From Codonopsis lanceolata (taxonomy: Eukaryota; Streptophyta; Magnoliopsida; Asterales; Campanulaceae), in the NCBI GenBank assembly GCA_013146195.2, contig CM028377.1, forward strand, positions 102,453,547 to 102,517,546: 64,000 bases of DNA, given 5' to 3'. This document shows, piece by piece, positions 22,000-32,264 of this stretch. A model generated the notes under the pieces. It did not search any database. It was not told the DNA's origin and saw nothing but the letters and a program-made list of their open reading frames with translations. The position numbers and the translations under genes were made by a program. Numbering within the stretch: position 1 is the first letter of the stretch; every line of letters begins with the position of its first letter.

Positions 22000-22112
22000 A
22001 CTCTAATAATAAAATGACACTTTTATATCTTAATTTTAAAATAGACTCTTTAAGTGAAATATATAAAATATAAGAGTGGACTCTATGTCGGAAGAGAATG
22101 ATTATCATTTAT

Positions 22113-22150
22113 ACTAGTCTATAACCTGTGCTCTGCACGAATAGTTTTTA
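22113..22150 (-). other. Possible Helitron-type 3' end
   Basis: On the minus strand a short GC-containing hairpin (CGTGCAGAGCACAGG) is followed by TTATAGACTAGT, similar to the hairpin plus CTRRT that ends Helitrons. No matching 5' end was identified. The interval 22150-23250 is AT-rich and otherwise featureless to me. Confidence 0.35.
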
Positions 22151-23319
22151 CTTTTTTTCGCACTAAATTTATTTATTATGGTACATACTTATTTTATAGG
22201 ATATATTATATAATATAAATGTATCAATTAAAACATAAAATGGCATTTCAAAGTCATTTAATAATAAATTGAATTGCTAAAAAAAACTTACACAAATTGG
22301 TAAAATGAAGTTTAAAGGTTGGTCAATTAAGAAAATAATGATTATGTTCACTTTATTGTTATCATTATTCACATAAAAAGTAAATGAATAATTCGGTTAC
22401 ATAAGTTTGTAAGTAATTTTTTTATGATTGCCTCTTAAATATTACATATTCAATTAATACCATAATAAATGAAATAGATTGTCATTTTATTGTCACATTA
22501 ATAATGTAAATGTAATGAGAACCAAGTTATTGTTTCTTTTTCTTGCCTTCTCTATCTAAAGACCCTTTGCATTTTCATTTTGACGAGATCGAACTGCTCA
22601 TATGGATCGGTAGAGATAACCGATAGTATGTTGTTCCCACTGCTCTATGTATAAATTATTTTCGATTAAAACTTTTAATCCTCAAAAAAATCAATGAATT
22701 ATATCAAAAAATGCAACAAACAAACCCCAAAGGAAAATATAAGCAATAAAAAAGGAAGCTTTATATATATTATCATTTAGATTGGATACCCCACATATAT
22801 TCTATGACTTTAGTCTTAGATTACAAAATTAGTATAAGAGCTATAAAACTAATCATGAATCCCAAGCCCAAATAATTTTGGCATAGAATTTAAATTTATA
22901 TTAAAACAACGTACACTTTTGGAAAAAAGATTTTGAAAAGTTAAATCCGCTATAATTTTCATGGAAAAGGAAGTATCACAATTTCATTTCGTCTATGATC
23001 AATTAGTGACTTTTACGGATGCAATCAACGTTTTAAAATAATATTGAAAGAAAGAAATACCTTGTAAATAGCAACTGCCAAGACAATTCCGACTACAGCC
23101 AATGGCTTTAGGTTGAATGAATCAAATACCAAAAACATAATTGAAATTTTAGTCAAAAATTATAAACCAAAATTGGATCCAAAAGACACCAAAAATCAAG
23201 AAAATTATGCATACAAGAACCCAAGTGTAGAAAAACTTAGTTCACATGTATAATACATAAAATAACACACTCATTTGGATACAGAAAGAGAAAAGGAAAG
23301 AGAAGGGGAGGAATTTTAC

Positions 23320-23409
23320 AATCGAATCTTACCGTGGGGTTCTTGAATGGAATTAGTGGGGAGGTAATCTTCGATGTTGGCTCAATTCAAGTCCAATTCA
23401 GAGCTGGAA
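23320..23409 (-). pseudogene. GPAT9-like first coding exon fragment, copy 1, with stop
   Basis: The minus strand reads SSSELDLN-stop-ANIEDYLPTNSIQEPHGKIRL and then a donor-like GTAAAATTCC. This matches what I remember of the N-terminus of plant GPAT9 (ER glycerol-3-phosphate acyltransferase of storage-oil synthesis), with the SELDLD..NIEDYLP..EPHGK pattern. No start codon is in frame nearby and the downstream exons are absent, so it is a dead fragment. The TGA is at about 23385. The identification is from memory and would need a protein search. Confidence 0.6.
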
Positions 23410-23821
23410 GAAAATATTTTAAGCTACAATGATTCATTCATATATAAAATAACACACTCATTTGGATACAGAAAGAGAAAAGGAAAGAGAAGGGGGAGGA
23501 ATTAACTTTGGAGTTTTTCAAATCTGTTGACTGCTTGCTTTTGAACGATTCGAAGTATTAATCTGTTTTAAGGCATAAAAGTGACGTCGAAGAGAATGCC
23601 TGCTTAGGTGTTGAGATTTGTATTTCTTAGTTTGTTGCTAGATTCCCTTCTTCTGTAAATGGTCTAAATTTTGGATGCTCCTTTGATTTGTATCTTATCA
23701 TTTGTAATTAGTGACTAATTACCTCTCAAGAAAACTAATCTAAATAAATCTATATATAAAAAATAACACACTCATTTGGATATAGAAAGAGAAAATGAAA
23801 GAGAAGGGGGAGGAATTTTAC

Positions 23822-23910
23822 AATCGAATCTTGCCGTGGAGTTCTTGAATGGAATAAGTGGGGATGTAATCTTCAATGTTGGCTCGATCCAAGTCTAATT
23901 CAGAGCTGGA
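23822..23910 (-). pseudogene. GPAT9-like first coding exon fragment, copy 2, open
   Basis: The minus strand reads SSSELDLDRANIEDYIPT then YSIQELHGKIRL, up to the same GTAAAATTCC donor as the copy at 23320. Here the exon has no stop, but Pro and Leu positions of the usual motif are changed. Upstream on the same strand lies an intron-like span that begins GTAAGTTTCTC near 24000 and ends ATCCAG at the exon, as expected for a 5' UTR intron. No in-frame ATG precedes the exon. Confidence 0.6.
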
Positions 23911-23997
23911 TACGTTCTTTCATTTTCAAAGAGATAGAAACCATTTCGTCAAAGTCATAAAACATAGATTTGAAAGTTACAGGATGGAGAGAAACTT

Positions 23998-24240
23998 ACA
24001 GATTTTACAGAGAGGACGGCATATTGAGAGAGTTGCTTTCGGCGATGGCGGCTTGAGGGGAGGGCGAGATGGCGAAGGCTGGAGTTGCAAAGGAGAGAAG
24101 TAGAAGGAGTGAAGGAGCCATAAAAGAGTAAGCGACTAAAACAAAAGTAGAAAACTGTGAGAGAGAGGGAGTCGAGAAGGGGGAGAGACGGTAGTCCTTT
24201 CGTCTCCTGGCTCAAGCTCCTAGCTATTGTTTATTGTGAA
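23998..24240 (-). other. Probable 5' UTR/promoter part of the captured GPAT9-like segment
   Basis: GC-richer than its surroundings, with CT-rich leader text and a donor-like GTAAGT at its 3' end on the minus strand. Two overlapping minus-strand frames are open here, one beginning MAPSLLLLLSFATPAFA and the other rich in Ser, Leu and Arg. Neither continues into an exon convincingly, so I do not call a protein. Confidence 0.35.
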
Positions 24241-24439
24241 GTCTTTAGATAAACATCTATATTATTATATATAGCTATAACTTAATACTCATTATCATAA
24301 TAATTGTTAATAGATATTGTTAGTAGATAATGACTAAAATATAAAGAGTCAAACATAGATGCATTAGAATCAAACTTTATCTAGAGTGGGTGAGGTGGCA
24401 AAATCATAGTACTCCTCACCAACTTTAAATATATATATA

Positions 24440-24480
24440 TATACTAGATTTTGTTCTCGTGTCTATGACACAGCGTCAGT
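24440..24480 (-). other. Possible second Helitron-type 3' end
   Basis: The perfect small hairpin GTGTC-TAT-GACAC lies beside ACTAGATTTTG, which on the minus strand ends in CTAGT. Similar in kind to the site at 22113. The following 24480-25270 is AT-rich with a degenerate TTAACTTTTACC repeat near 25050-25200 and no gene. Confidence 0.3.
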
Positions 24481-25289
24481 ATGAGACGATATTAGTATTC
24501 GAATAAAGCAATACATGTTTGAATTTTGTAAAGGTCGGATCAATGTACACTGGAAAAAAAAAACATTTTAATAGCAGCAAAATTTGTAACTCATCATGTA
24601 TCAAAAAAAGTCTTAATTTTTTCTGGTTATGGAGATATTCAGGTACCCCAGCCCAAAGTCTTTCTGAATATGTTCAACAAAGAAAACTCAAAGTTATAAA
24701 ATAATTAATTTAAAAGTAATACATCTCGGTAATCAGTTAAAACAATATGGTCATCCAACAATAGAATAAAAAGTTAAAAATAACTTTTGTAAGAAAAATC
24801 AATCATCAAATATTGTTATTTAAGAAAGAGAAAGTGAACATGTAGAAACAATATGTTATCGTTTTTTTCAATAACTATGCACACACTCCCTCCAATCCAT
24901 CCTTAAAAAATTGTCATACTTTTTTTATTTGTCTTAAAGTAATTTTTTAATTTCAAAAAATTAAGCTACATCCATTCGAATATGAAACGAAAACATCGTG
25001 GTTAATAAAGTATTATAAAATATAGATTAATTTAAATAATAAAATGCATAATTAACTTTTATCAGTAATTAACTTTTACCAATTATCGGCATATAATTAA
25101 CTTTTATCGGTAATTTAAAAAATGAAAAAAAAATATTTTTTACCGTAATTAACTTTAACCAATTAATTTAAATAACATTAACTTTTACCGATATTTAACA
25201 AAATGTAAAAATAAATCCTGTAGACTTCTAAGTTTTGAGTAAAGCACTAGGATCAAGTTCAAAAAGACCCTTTTGGAAAACCATGTAAA

Positions 25290-25387
25290 AAAAAGAGGAA
25301 GAGAGAGAAAGCGAGAGAGAGAGAAGATAAACTTACTTGAAGAGAGAGAAATAAGAGAGAAAAAAAAGAGGGAAACCAATTTGAAGC

Positions 25388-25421
<34 letters not shown>

Positions 25422-25482
25422 AAGAAAGATAAATCAATTTGAAGCGAGAGAGAGAGAGAGAGAGGAGAGAAAAGAGGGAGAG
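25290..25482 (+). repeat. GA-rich microsatellite block
   Basis: Runs of GAGAGA interrupted by two near-identical phrases (AATTTGAAGCGAGAGAGAG at about 25378 and 25436). The open frame through it is low complexity. Confidence 0.9.
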
Positions 25483-25904
25483 AATATATTTAAATAAACT
25501 GTCATTTATATTTGAGATATGTAAGAGTTAATTATAGCTGACAGTTACCTTTGCTAAAAATCAATTAGTTAGCTTTTACTATTTTATAATATAATTAAAG
25601 ATTATGCTTATTCCTAGTTTAATTTCCTTGTCCCTTATACACGTCATGAGGCCACCGCCTACTCCATGAATCTATGTAAAAGTCGGCATTGCAATGCCCC
25701 ATTTAAGAAAAGAACGTTAAGGTTGAGCGGATGAAGCTTATAAACAAAGGACAAAACTCTTAATGGTCAAATCTAAGACATCAACAACTATAACCGTTAA
25801 TTATAACTCCAATAAATTAATAAAACATGTAGATAGATGTGTGGTGGGTGTTAAAATTTAATAGTTATATGATAATTTTTTAAAAATAAACGTAAAAGTT
25901 TAGA

Positions 25905-26040
25905 TAAGACAATCATATATATATTTTTTGTAAGAAAAATTCTTTTTTTTCGATCCATCGTGTGTTGGTGGGTTGAACTATGAGAGAGTGAAGTTCTGTC
26001 TTATAAATTAAGATTCGTAAGAAGTTTCATACGATAGATT
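25905..26040. mobile_element. MULE-like foldback MITE copy (GTAAGAC family), decayed
   Basis: Contains TGTGTTGGTGGGTTGAAC and GTCTTATAAATTAAGATTCG as in the other copies. Edges are approximate. Confidence 0.6.
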
Positions 26041-26096
26041 CTTCGTTATTTGTCAAATTCATATTCACTAAATTTTAATTTTACAAAAATTTTACC

Positions 26097-26100
<4 letters not shown>

Positions 26101-26179
<79 letters not shown>
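26101..26179. repeat. Compound (CT)n(TA)n microsatellite
   Basis: About 14 CT followed by about 25 TA. It lies in duplicated sequence but copy B has only a short TA run at this place. Confidence 0.95.
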
Positions 26180-26182
<3 letters not shown>

Positions 26183-26415
26183 GACATAAATTTCAGCTAA
26201 TGATATGACAACGAATTTGGGCATAAATTCAAGCCTCAAGATAATGGTGAAATTCAAAGAGGGGGAATGCATCGTATCTCTTCAAACACATTAGTTACAG
26301 AGTCCATGCTTCGTATTAGTTCTTTTGGTGATAGTAGTAATATAATTTTTTAAATTTTAGTCATTATGATTTAAATATTGAAATATAAAATCAACATAAT
26401 TTTCTAACAAATGTG

Positions 26416-26418
<3 letters not shown>

Positions 26419-26488
<70 letters not shown>
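26419..26488. repeat. (TA)n microsatellite
   Basis: About 35 uninterrupted TA units. Confidence 0.95.
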
Positions 26489-26491
<3 letters not shown>

Positions 26492-26499
26492 TATTGATA

Positions 26500-27850
26500 A
26501 TAATAGTGGAAGTTTTCTAACTAATGTGTGATACATCTATTCTATTAATTAATAATCATAATAAAAGTTTTTATTTTAATACTTTTGAAAGATACTTATA
26601 TTATATTATTATATTAATAATAATAATAGAAGTCTTTTATTTAAGGCTTTTGAAAACAAAATTATTTTCTATCTAATCTGGGATATATACATCTCTTCTA
26701 TTATTAGTAAAATAATTTTATCTAATAACTTTTAAACTAAAATAATTTTTTATAACCAATGAGGAATAAATCATTTTTATTGGTAAGATTTTGCCAAAGG
26801 ACTTTTAAAACCAACATCAACTTCTAACAATTGTGAATATATATCTTATTTTCTTAGTTTAGTAAAAGTCATTTATCTAAATATTTTTTAAACAAACATC
26901 AATTTTCAACCAATGTTTGTTACATCACTTTTATTGGTAATTATAGTAGAGATGCATCTTACATTGATTATAAATTAATGTTGATTTTAGAAATCATTAA
27001 AGAACTCACCTAATACTTGTTGAAAAATGAATGTTTTTAGTGAAATAAATTTTGCAACTTGAAGCATGAACATCTTTACATGTCATTTGTTTGTTGGCAA
27101 AGATAATTGTACAAATGTGTTCTACTCGGTAAGAGTATCAAAATGATATATTTATTTGTCAAAATTGAGTTTTAGATAAATAAGATATCAAAACTTAAGT
27201 TTTGGTTTTAGAAGTGAGTTATTAGAGTAAATTACTCACTCAATGCCAGTATAATAATATTGTCCCACATTGGTTAAGAAATGATGTCAGTAGTAAAAGT
27301 CTTTCTATATAAAATTTCCACTATTATTAACAATATAAGAGATTAATAGTAAATGATTAATATCATCATATTAGCTATTATTACATATTGTTTTTAACTA
27401 ATGGTTAGAAAATGAAAAGTTTCAAGTAAAGTGATGTGGAGGTTAAGGATTCAACAATATCAAAAATTGGGTGATGTGTCACTATTAGAGTTGTTCTCCC
27501 TAACTTTAATATACTATAGATGTGTGATACATCTCTTCTATTGATAATCATATAAAAATTCTTTTAACTAAAGACATTTATAACTAATATCTATTTCTAA
27601 ATAATGTGGAATACATCTCTTTATAACCAACGTGAGATACATTAGCTAAAAACTTTTTAAACCAATATCTCTTTTCTAACCAATGTAAAATACATCTTTT
27701 CTATGGGTAATAAGCCTTTTATAAAAAGACTTTTGATACATACATCATTCTCTAACCAATGTAGAATACATCTCATCATTTGGTAATAATAGTATAATTT
27801 TTTTTCTTAAAAAACTCTTAAACCAACATCTATTTCTATATAATGGGATA
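26500..27850. repeat. Degenerate tandem repeat, about 100 bp unit, with a foreign middle
   Basis: The phrases CTAACCAATGTG, GATACATCTCTTCTATTG and a following AT-rich segment recur roughly ten times with heavy divergence (for example near 26505, 26660, 26740, 26910, 27520, 27600, 27690 and 27760). The stretch 26965-27490 does not fit the repeat and contains the promoter-like motif noted at 27262. No gene. Confidence 0.6.
27262..27314 (+). promoter_or_regulatory. USE-plus-TATA arrangement like a plant snRNA promoter
   Basis: GTCCCACATTG at 27262-27272 differs by one base from the plant snRNA upstream element RTCCCACATCG. TATATAAAA begins at 27306, 33 bp after it, close to the spacing of Pol II snRNA genes. 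I see no U-snRNA sequence in the following 100 bp, and the motif is also carried by some plant repeats. Confidence 0.35.
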
Positions 27851-27851
27851 C

Positions 27852-27904
27852 GTCTTAAACCGTGCGTCAAGTCCACCAAGACGATAGTTTAGGGACGGAG
27901 GGAG
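27852..27904. mobile_element. Stowaway-like MITE, one end only
   Basis: Text ending ACGATAGTTTAGGGACGG AGGGAG before TAATA matches the right end of the elements at 33992 and 37214. The left end is missing. Confidence 0.7.
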
Positions 27905-28159
27905 TAATATTTTCACAAACTTTTCATATTTAATAAAAATTTGTGGGTCCCACTTTCAACGACTGAGATAGAAAATATACATGCTTATTGATTTAACACT
28001 AATAAATGATTATGTAAAAGTAATAAAAAATAAAAAAAGTCAAATACCTTATTAAAAAATTAAGTACTTATATTCATTATAATTATAAATACGTTCATAA
28101 TAATCAACAATTTTTATTGTTACTTGTTTATATTTATATTAACATTTAATTAAATATCA

Positions 28160-28270
28160 AAAAAGTGGTTTAGCCTAGTGGTAACAAATTTTGATATAAA
28201 GCAATTTGATTCAAGTTCAATTCTTGCAAGCAGGAAGTTATGTATTTATTTATTGTTTTTTTTTAAATGT
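28160..28270 (+). mobile_element. tRNA-derived SINE, probable
   Basis: An A-box-like TAGCCTAGTGG (about 28172) and B-box-like AGTTCAATTCT (about 28214) have the spacing of an internal Pol III promoter, followed by a T-rich tail. The B box is imperfect. A gene for a real tRNA is unlikely because no cloverleaf closes around it. Confidence 0.5.
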
Positions 28271-28439
28271 AAAGAGCATATAGTGGTGATGAGATGTGGT
28301 GGCAGTAGGTGGCGGTTGCCGGAGGTGGGAAGTGGTGGTGGTGGGCAGAGACGGTTGATGGTGGTGGTATTAGTAGATAAACTCAATAAATAACTAGTTA
28401 ATATCCATAATTATTTATTTTGTTATTGATTTTTAATAT

Positions 28440-29165
28440 GTATTAATTTAGGCTTGTTAATTTTAATCTATTACCCATAAACCCACTCAATCCGATCCAT
28501 TAAAAAAATAAATTTAAATGAGTTATCCAACTTAACCCATTTAATTTCATGGGTTAAATTGGGTTAAACCCATTAACTTGAATGAACCAGATAATTGAAA
28601 ATTTAGGGGAAGTGAATAGAGTTTTCCACTTAAAAGAAAGTAGGAGTCTCTGTTGACTTGTGTTGCCGAGGCCCCAGGGCCCAACTCGAAGCCAAAGAAA
28701 AGAAAGGCAGAAACGAGAAGATGGCGAAAAAGTTAAATCTCATTTCACAAGTGACGACCAAGGTGTAGTTTATAACTTTGAATGGGGTAAAACTCCAACT
28801 AGTTTGAAAAGTCATATTGTTGGCTTGCATACGGAAGAAAATGGAGTGGGACCGAGAATAAATAGAAATAAATAAACCCGATATTTTATGCATTTTGATT
28901 AAATTTTTATGAACGATAATATTTTCTTGTTTAATGTATTGGGGTATATTTTATTTATTTATAAAAAAATAATTAAAACATAAAATAAAAAAAATAAAAA
29001 AATGGGTTAAAGTGGGTCAACCCACTTTAACCCGACTCATTTATGATCCAATCCATCCGACCCATTTAATAATTGGGTTATGGCAGATCATGACACATTT
29101 CAACTCATTACCCATTCAAATCCAACCCAACCCAACTCAACCTAATTGACACCTTAAGTATTATC
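28440..29165. mobile_element. GGGTT-rich nonautonomous element, hAT-like, with possible zinc-finger relic
   Basis: Both flanks (28450-28600 and 29000-29160) are rich in CCCATTTAA, GGGTTAA and CCAACCCAACCC, in inverted arrangement, ending near CTAATTGACACC; this look is common in hAT-type MITEs. Between them, 28660-28875 is open and ends with WGKTPTSLKSHIVGLH, reminiscent of the second half of a BED finger whose Cys residues are lost. No 8 bp duplication was found. Confidence 0.4.
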
Positions 29166-29474
29166 TATTAACACTCATTAATTTAATTAGATGCTAATAG
29201 ATAACACCTAATAATTTTTTTTATAATAGATATAATAAATAACATATTGAATAAATTTTTGCTCACCAAGTTTTTTACCTCACATACTTTATGCATGTAA
29301 TTAAATGGTGGATAACATTTGACCATGTAATATGTCAAAGCTCATCGGTCTTCGAGTGACTTATTCTGGTTCAATTCTTCTCTATTTATGATAATTAGTA
29401 ACATCTTGTCGTCAAGATTGATTTCATAAAAATAATTTTTAATCACCAACATTGTAGACCAATTGTTATTGACA

Positions 29475-29687
29475 ATGTCCAAATTTAGTACCATGCCCTC
29501 ATGCTCCCTAACACGAATGATTCATCAATTTGACCCATCATTATCATCAATGGCAAAGAAGCCTCCAACAAATGGGTTTGCGACACGAGGAAGAGAAACC
29601 ATACGTGTACCAATCAGACCTCTTCTTCACTCACCACGTGGTAATAGTGAGCTTGACAAGATGACACTTCAGGTTCTTTCACCATAA
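29475..29687 (+). CDS. Small open frame upstream of DUF241 gene 1, unidentified (70 aa)
   Basis: MSKFSTMPSCSLTRM starts a 70-codon frame with a basic middle and no membrane segment or known motif that I recognise. It lies 67 bp before the TATA box of the DUF241 gene. It has higher GC than the surrounding DNA and contains a G-box. It may be chance, a small protein or promoter DNA of the next gene; I saw no similar frame upstream of the paralog at 40077. Confidence 0.25.
   Translation: MSKFSTMPSCSLTRMIHQFDPSLSSMAKKPPTNGFATRGRETIRVPIRPLLHSPRGNSELDKMTLQVLSP
29634..29641. promoter_or_regulatory. G-box CCACGTGG upstream of DUF241 gene 1
   Basis: A perfect palindromic CCACGTGG, about 115 bp before the TATA box. 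G-boxes bind bZIP and bHLH factors (ABA and light control). Function here is inferred from position only. Confidence 0.4.
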
Positions 29688-29719
29688 CATTCTTTTTTGG
29701 CCAAATTTGACATCTATAA

Positions 29720-29760
29720 TTGACTCAAAGGAAAAACCACAACTTCCTGGCCATATAAAA
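29720..29760 (+). promoter_or_regulatory. Core promoter of DUF241 gene 1: W-box and TATA
   Basis: TATAAAA at 29754-29760 is 77 bp before the ATG. TTGACT at 29720-29725 fits a WRKY-factor W-box. Confidence 0.6.
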
Positions 29761-29836
29761 CAGCTACCATCATAGAACTTGAAGTTATCAACTTGCCATT
29801 TTGCATTCTCTCATGAAAAAAGAGCAAAAGCAAACA

Positions 29837-30724
29837 ATGGCTCTTTCTTCCAAACTCACTACTAGTGCTAGGTACCAAATTAGATCAATTAGCTTACCTT
29901 CTAGACCACATCCTAGCACTACTAGAATAAAACAAGAGCTCAATATGTTGAAGAAGTGGGCGGCATCGTACGTTCCAACGGAAGAGCAAATTTGCAACGG
30001 CTTAACCAGGCTAGCATTGTTGTACGAGTGCGTTGACGATCTTCTAAATTTGCCACTTACCCGACAAGCACTTTGTCGCCATAAAGACGAGATTGGAGAG
30101 TTGTTGGATGGATGGATTAAATTATTGGATATTTGTGATCATGCAAGGGACATGATGACACAGGTTAAAGAGAGTGTTAGGGGTTTTCAATTCGCTCTTC
30201 GAAGGAGGAAAGGGGATTTAAGCACCGAAAGCAATGTTATGAAATACACTTCTATCAGGAAGCAGATCAAGAAAGAAGTCAAAACATTGATTGCAGATTT
30301 GAAGCAAATCAATATCACTTGCGGCGGTTCTCTAGTACTCGATATAGATCACCACCTCATAGCGGTGATCAAAATACTAATGGAAGTTAGTGAAACGACT
30401 AGTTTGGTTCTTGAATCATTATTCTCGTTCTTCTCTATAAAGCCAAAATCATCTCGATGGTCAATTGTTCCAAAATTGATGCAAAAGGGGAGGGTTGCTT
30501 GTGAAGAGCAGCAAGGAAATGTATCTGATTTGGAAAGAGTAGATGTTGCATTGGTAAATTTGTGGAAAGAAGGATCAAATAATGAAGGGGAGAAGATGCA
30601 AATGGCTCAAAAGAGATTGGAGGCAATGGAGGGTCACATTGAAAGCATGGATAGTGGTTTGGAGTGCATATTTAGGGGTTTGATTAGAACAAGGTCCTTG
30701 CTTCTCAATATTGTGTCTCACTAG
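29837..30724 (+). CDS. DUF241 (BPS1-like) family protein, paralog 1, intact
   Basis: Plant-only DUF241 (PF03087) protein of 295 residues, without introns, as usual for the family; biochemical role unknown. The N-terminal signature RSISLPSRPHP is at residues 16-26. The core contains LYECVDDLLNLPLTRQAL, ELLDGWIKLLDICDHARD, LRRRKGD and YTSIRKQIKKEVK. The end has IESMDSGLECIFRGLIRTR and a final short LLNIVSH. It is mainly alpha-helical with long heptad-like stretches. I prefer the ATG at 29837 to the in-frame ATG at 29801, because the paralog at 40077 starts at the equivalent place and the context AACAATGGC is good. A TATA box is 77 bp upstream. The protein is clearly related to that at 39181-40077 along its whole length, with small gaps. 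No defect is visible, so it is likely functional. Confidence 0.93.
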   Translation: MALSSKLTTSARYQIRSISLPSRPHPSTTRIKQELNMLKKWAASYVPTEEQICNGLTRLALLYECVDDLLNLPLTRQALCRHKDEIGELLDGWIKLLDICDHARDMMTQVKESVRGFQFALRRRKGDLSTESNVMKYTSIRKQIKKEVKTLIADLKQINITCGGSLVLDIDHHLIAVIKILMEVSETTSLVLESLFSFFSIKPKSSRWSIVPKLMQKGRVACEEQQGNVSDLERVDVALVNLWKEGSNNEGEKMQMAQKRLEAMEGHIESMDSGLECIFRGLIRTRSLLLNIVSH

Positions 30725-30892
30725 TATATATTTATTCCCCAAATCATGATTAATCTGCATGATCAAGAGCTATTAGGATGCATAATTATTCATTAATTCA
30801 ATTATTTGTTACAATTCTTTCAAATACAATTAGTCCCATGTGTACATATGAACCATAATTAAGTTATGAAAAGATATATACAAGAAACCCAA

Positions 30893-30894
<2 letters not shown>

Positions 30895-30923
<29 letters not shown>

Positions 30924-30938
30924 CCCCTCTCTCTCTCA
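30895..30938. repeat. (CT)n tract 3' of DUF241 gene 1
   Basis: CT run with a short C interruption, 171 bp after the stop. The paralog has a CT run on its sense strand 153 bp after its stop, and the text before both is similar (CCCATGT..ACATAT..AA). Confidence 0.9.
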
Positions 30939-31156
30939 TGTTTTGACAGATATAGAAAGTTGTATCTTTTATATGCATGTTAGTCCTTTTAACACTAAGG
31001 ATGATTCAACTGGGTAACGAGCTTTAAAGAATTCTTTGCAATCTGTTTCCCTTTTTTTTTTTTAGCAATCTATTGTTCAATGGTGAGCAGGTGATTGATA
31101 TGAATCTGAGATTGCTGTGAAAGAAGAGATGCAAATGAAAAATAGAATAAATAATT

Positions 31157-31166
31157 AATATATATG

Positions 31167-31199
<33 letters not shown>

Positions 31200-31277
31200 C
31201 TATATACATATATATATATATACACACACATATATATATATGTATATATATACATATATATGTATATATATATATAT
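31157..31277. repeat. (TA)n/(CA)n microsatellite
   Basis: Alternating TATATA, TGTGTG and CACACA runs forming several self-complementary stretches. Open frames here (Tyr-Ile repeats) are artefacts. Confidence 0.92.
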
Positions 31278-31283
31278 AAGTAT

Positions 31284-31512
31284 TACTCTCCGTTCCACCA
31301 CAAAGTATTCATTTGAAAAGTCTAATATATATTAATATCATTAGAGTTAGTCATAATTACAAAAATATTTAAGCATAAACAATTTGCTTACAACACAAGT
31401 AGAAGGTAAATATGAAATATTATAAAAATTGTAAGCATAATTTTTAAAAGTAGACTTTTAAATGGAGACATCCAAAAATAATATAATGAACTCTTTGCTT
31501 GGAACGGAAAAA
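31284..31512. mobile_element. Stowaway-like MITE (CTCTCCGTTCCA family)
   Basis: Left end CTCTCCGTTCCACC after TA, right end GAACTCTTTGCTTGGAACGG. Inside it resembles the elements at 32265 and 35835. The region 31513-32264 is AT-rich with a MITE-like phrase near 31890-31925 and no gene. Confidence 0.55.
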
Positions 31513-32264
31513 ATATTATCTATCTTGTTTCAATAGCTTTTTTTTCTTGTTTTTTTTTTTCAATTTTTGTAGTATTATATATTTAACTCTTGCCCATTTT
31601 GTATTTACAGTTCTCACAAAACATCAAATAATACTCCAGTATATACAATCAATAAGACATTGTTTTATCTTTTATTTAACACTTCATAAAATAAAAAATG
31701 ATTACATCTATATGTAGTTATTTGACATTAATTTATAACATGCATGCTAGTCAATTACAATATTTAGGTATTTTGGTCATGTTTTTCAGTATATCATTTT
31801 CATTTTTTTTAACAAACAATCACAAATAGCTTATAACATCTCTCAAGTTGTTTCTAAACAATCAAAACAAACGATATTAAGACTTCAACCATAAGCTATT
31901 AGCCATCAACCGTTACAAACAAGCCCGAACCGTGTAAAACAATGCCTTGCGGGGATACTCCCCCGACTATACATAGTACTTGAGGTATCTTGTACACGTT
32001 AAATAAAGTTTCACAAATTATGACGTTTATCTAAAGTATCATACAAAAAATAATGTAATAAATTTAGTACTCTCTACCTTCCTAATTTATTATCATGTTT
32101 TTCAATTACAATTTTGATGTATATTTTCATAAAACACAAAAAAATTGACTTTAAAAAGTCAAATAGAAACAAAATGTAGTAACGAAGAAGTATAATTAAC
32201 AAAAAAACGTAGAAGAATAAAACTATATATGATATTAATTTTCTAACATATTAGAAATATAATA

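Larger units (their letters stand above)
23252..23910. repeat. Three partial tandem copies of a GPAT9-like 5' gene segment
   Basis: The phrase ATAACACACTCATTTGGATA followed by AGAGAAAAGGAAAGAGAAGG occurs at about 23262, 23448 and 23766 with small changes. The first and third copies continue into the exon fragments described separately. The second stops after the intron part. Confidence 0.8.
16130..26275. repeat. Segmental duplication, copy A (expanded by insertions)
   Basis: Blocks at 16130-16621, 20906-21105, 21364-21740, 25610-25890, 26040-26100 and 26180-26275 match, in the same order and orientation, blocks of 33880-36640. Matches include non-repetitive text, for example the stretches containing AAAATCTGTCGGCATAGTTA and CATGAGGCCACCGCC. 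The parts between the blocks are insertions private to this copy: the copia element, a Stowaway-like MITE at 21106, and a 3.8 kb block with the GPAT9-like fragments. Confidence 0.85.

Noticed and set aside
25273..25497. Open frame rich in Arg and Glu
   Set aside because: Translation of a GA microsatellite.
26081..26272. Open frame with Tyr-Ile and Arg-Glu repeats (also 10439-10639, 31024-31255)
   Set aside because: Translation of TA and GA/CT microsatellites.
28178..28393. Gly-rich open frame
   Set aside because: Short GGTGGT-type low-complexity sequence after a SINE; no start context or conserved motif.
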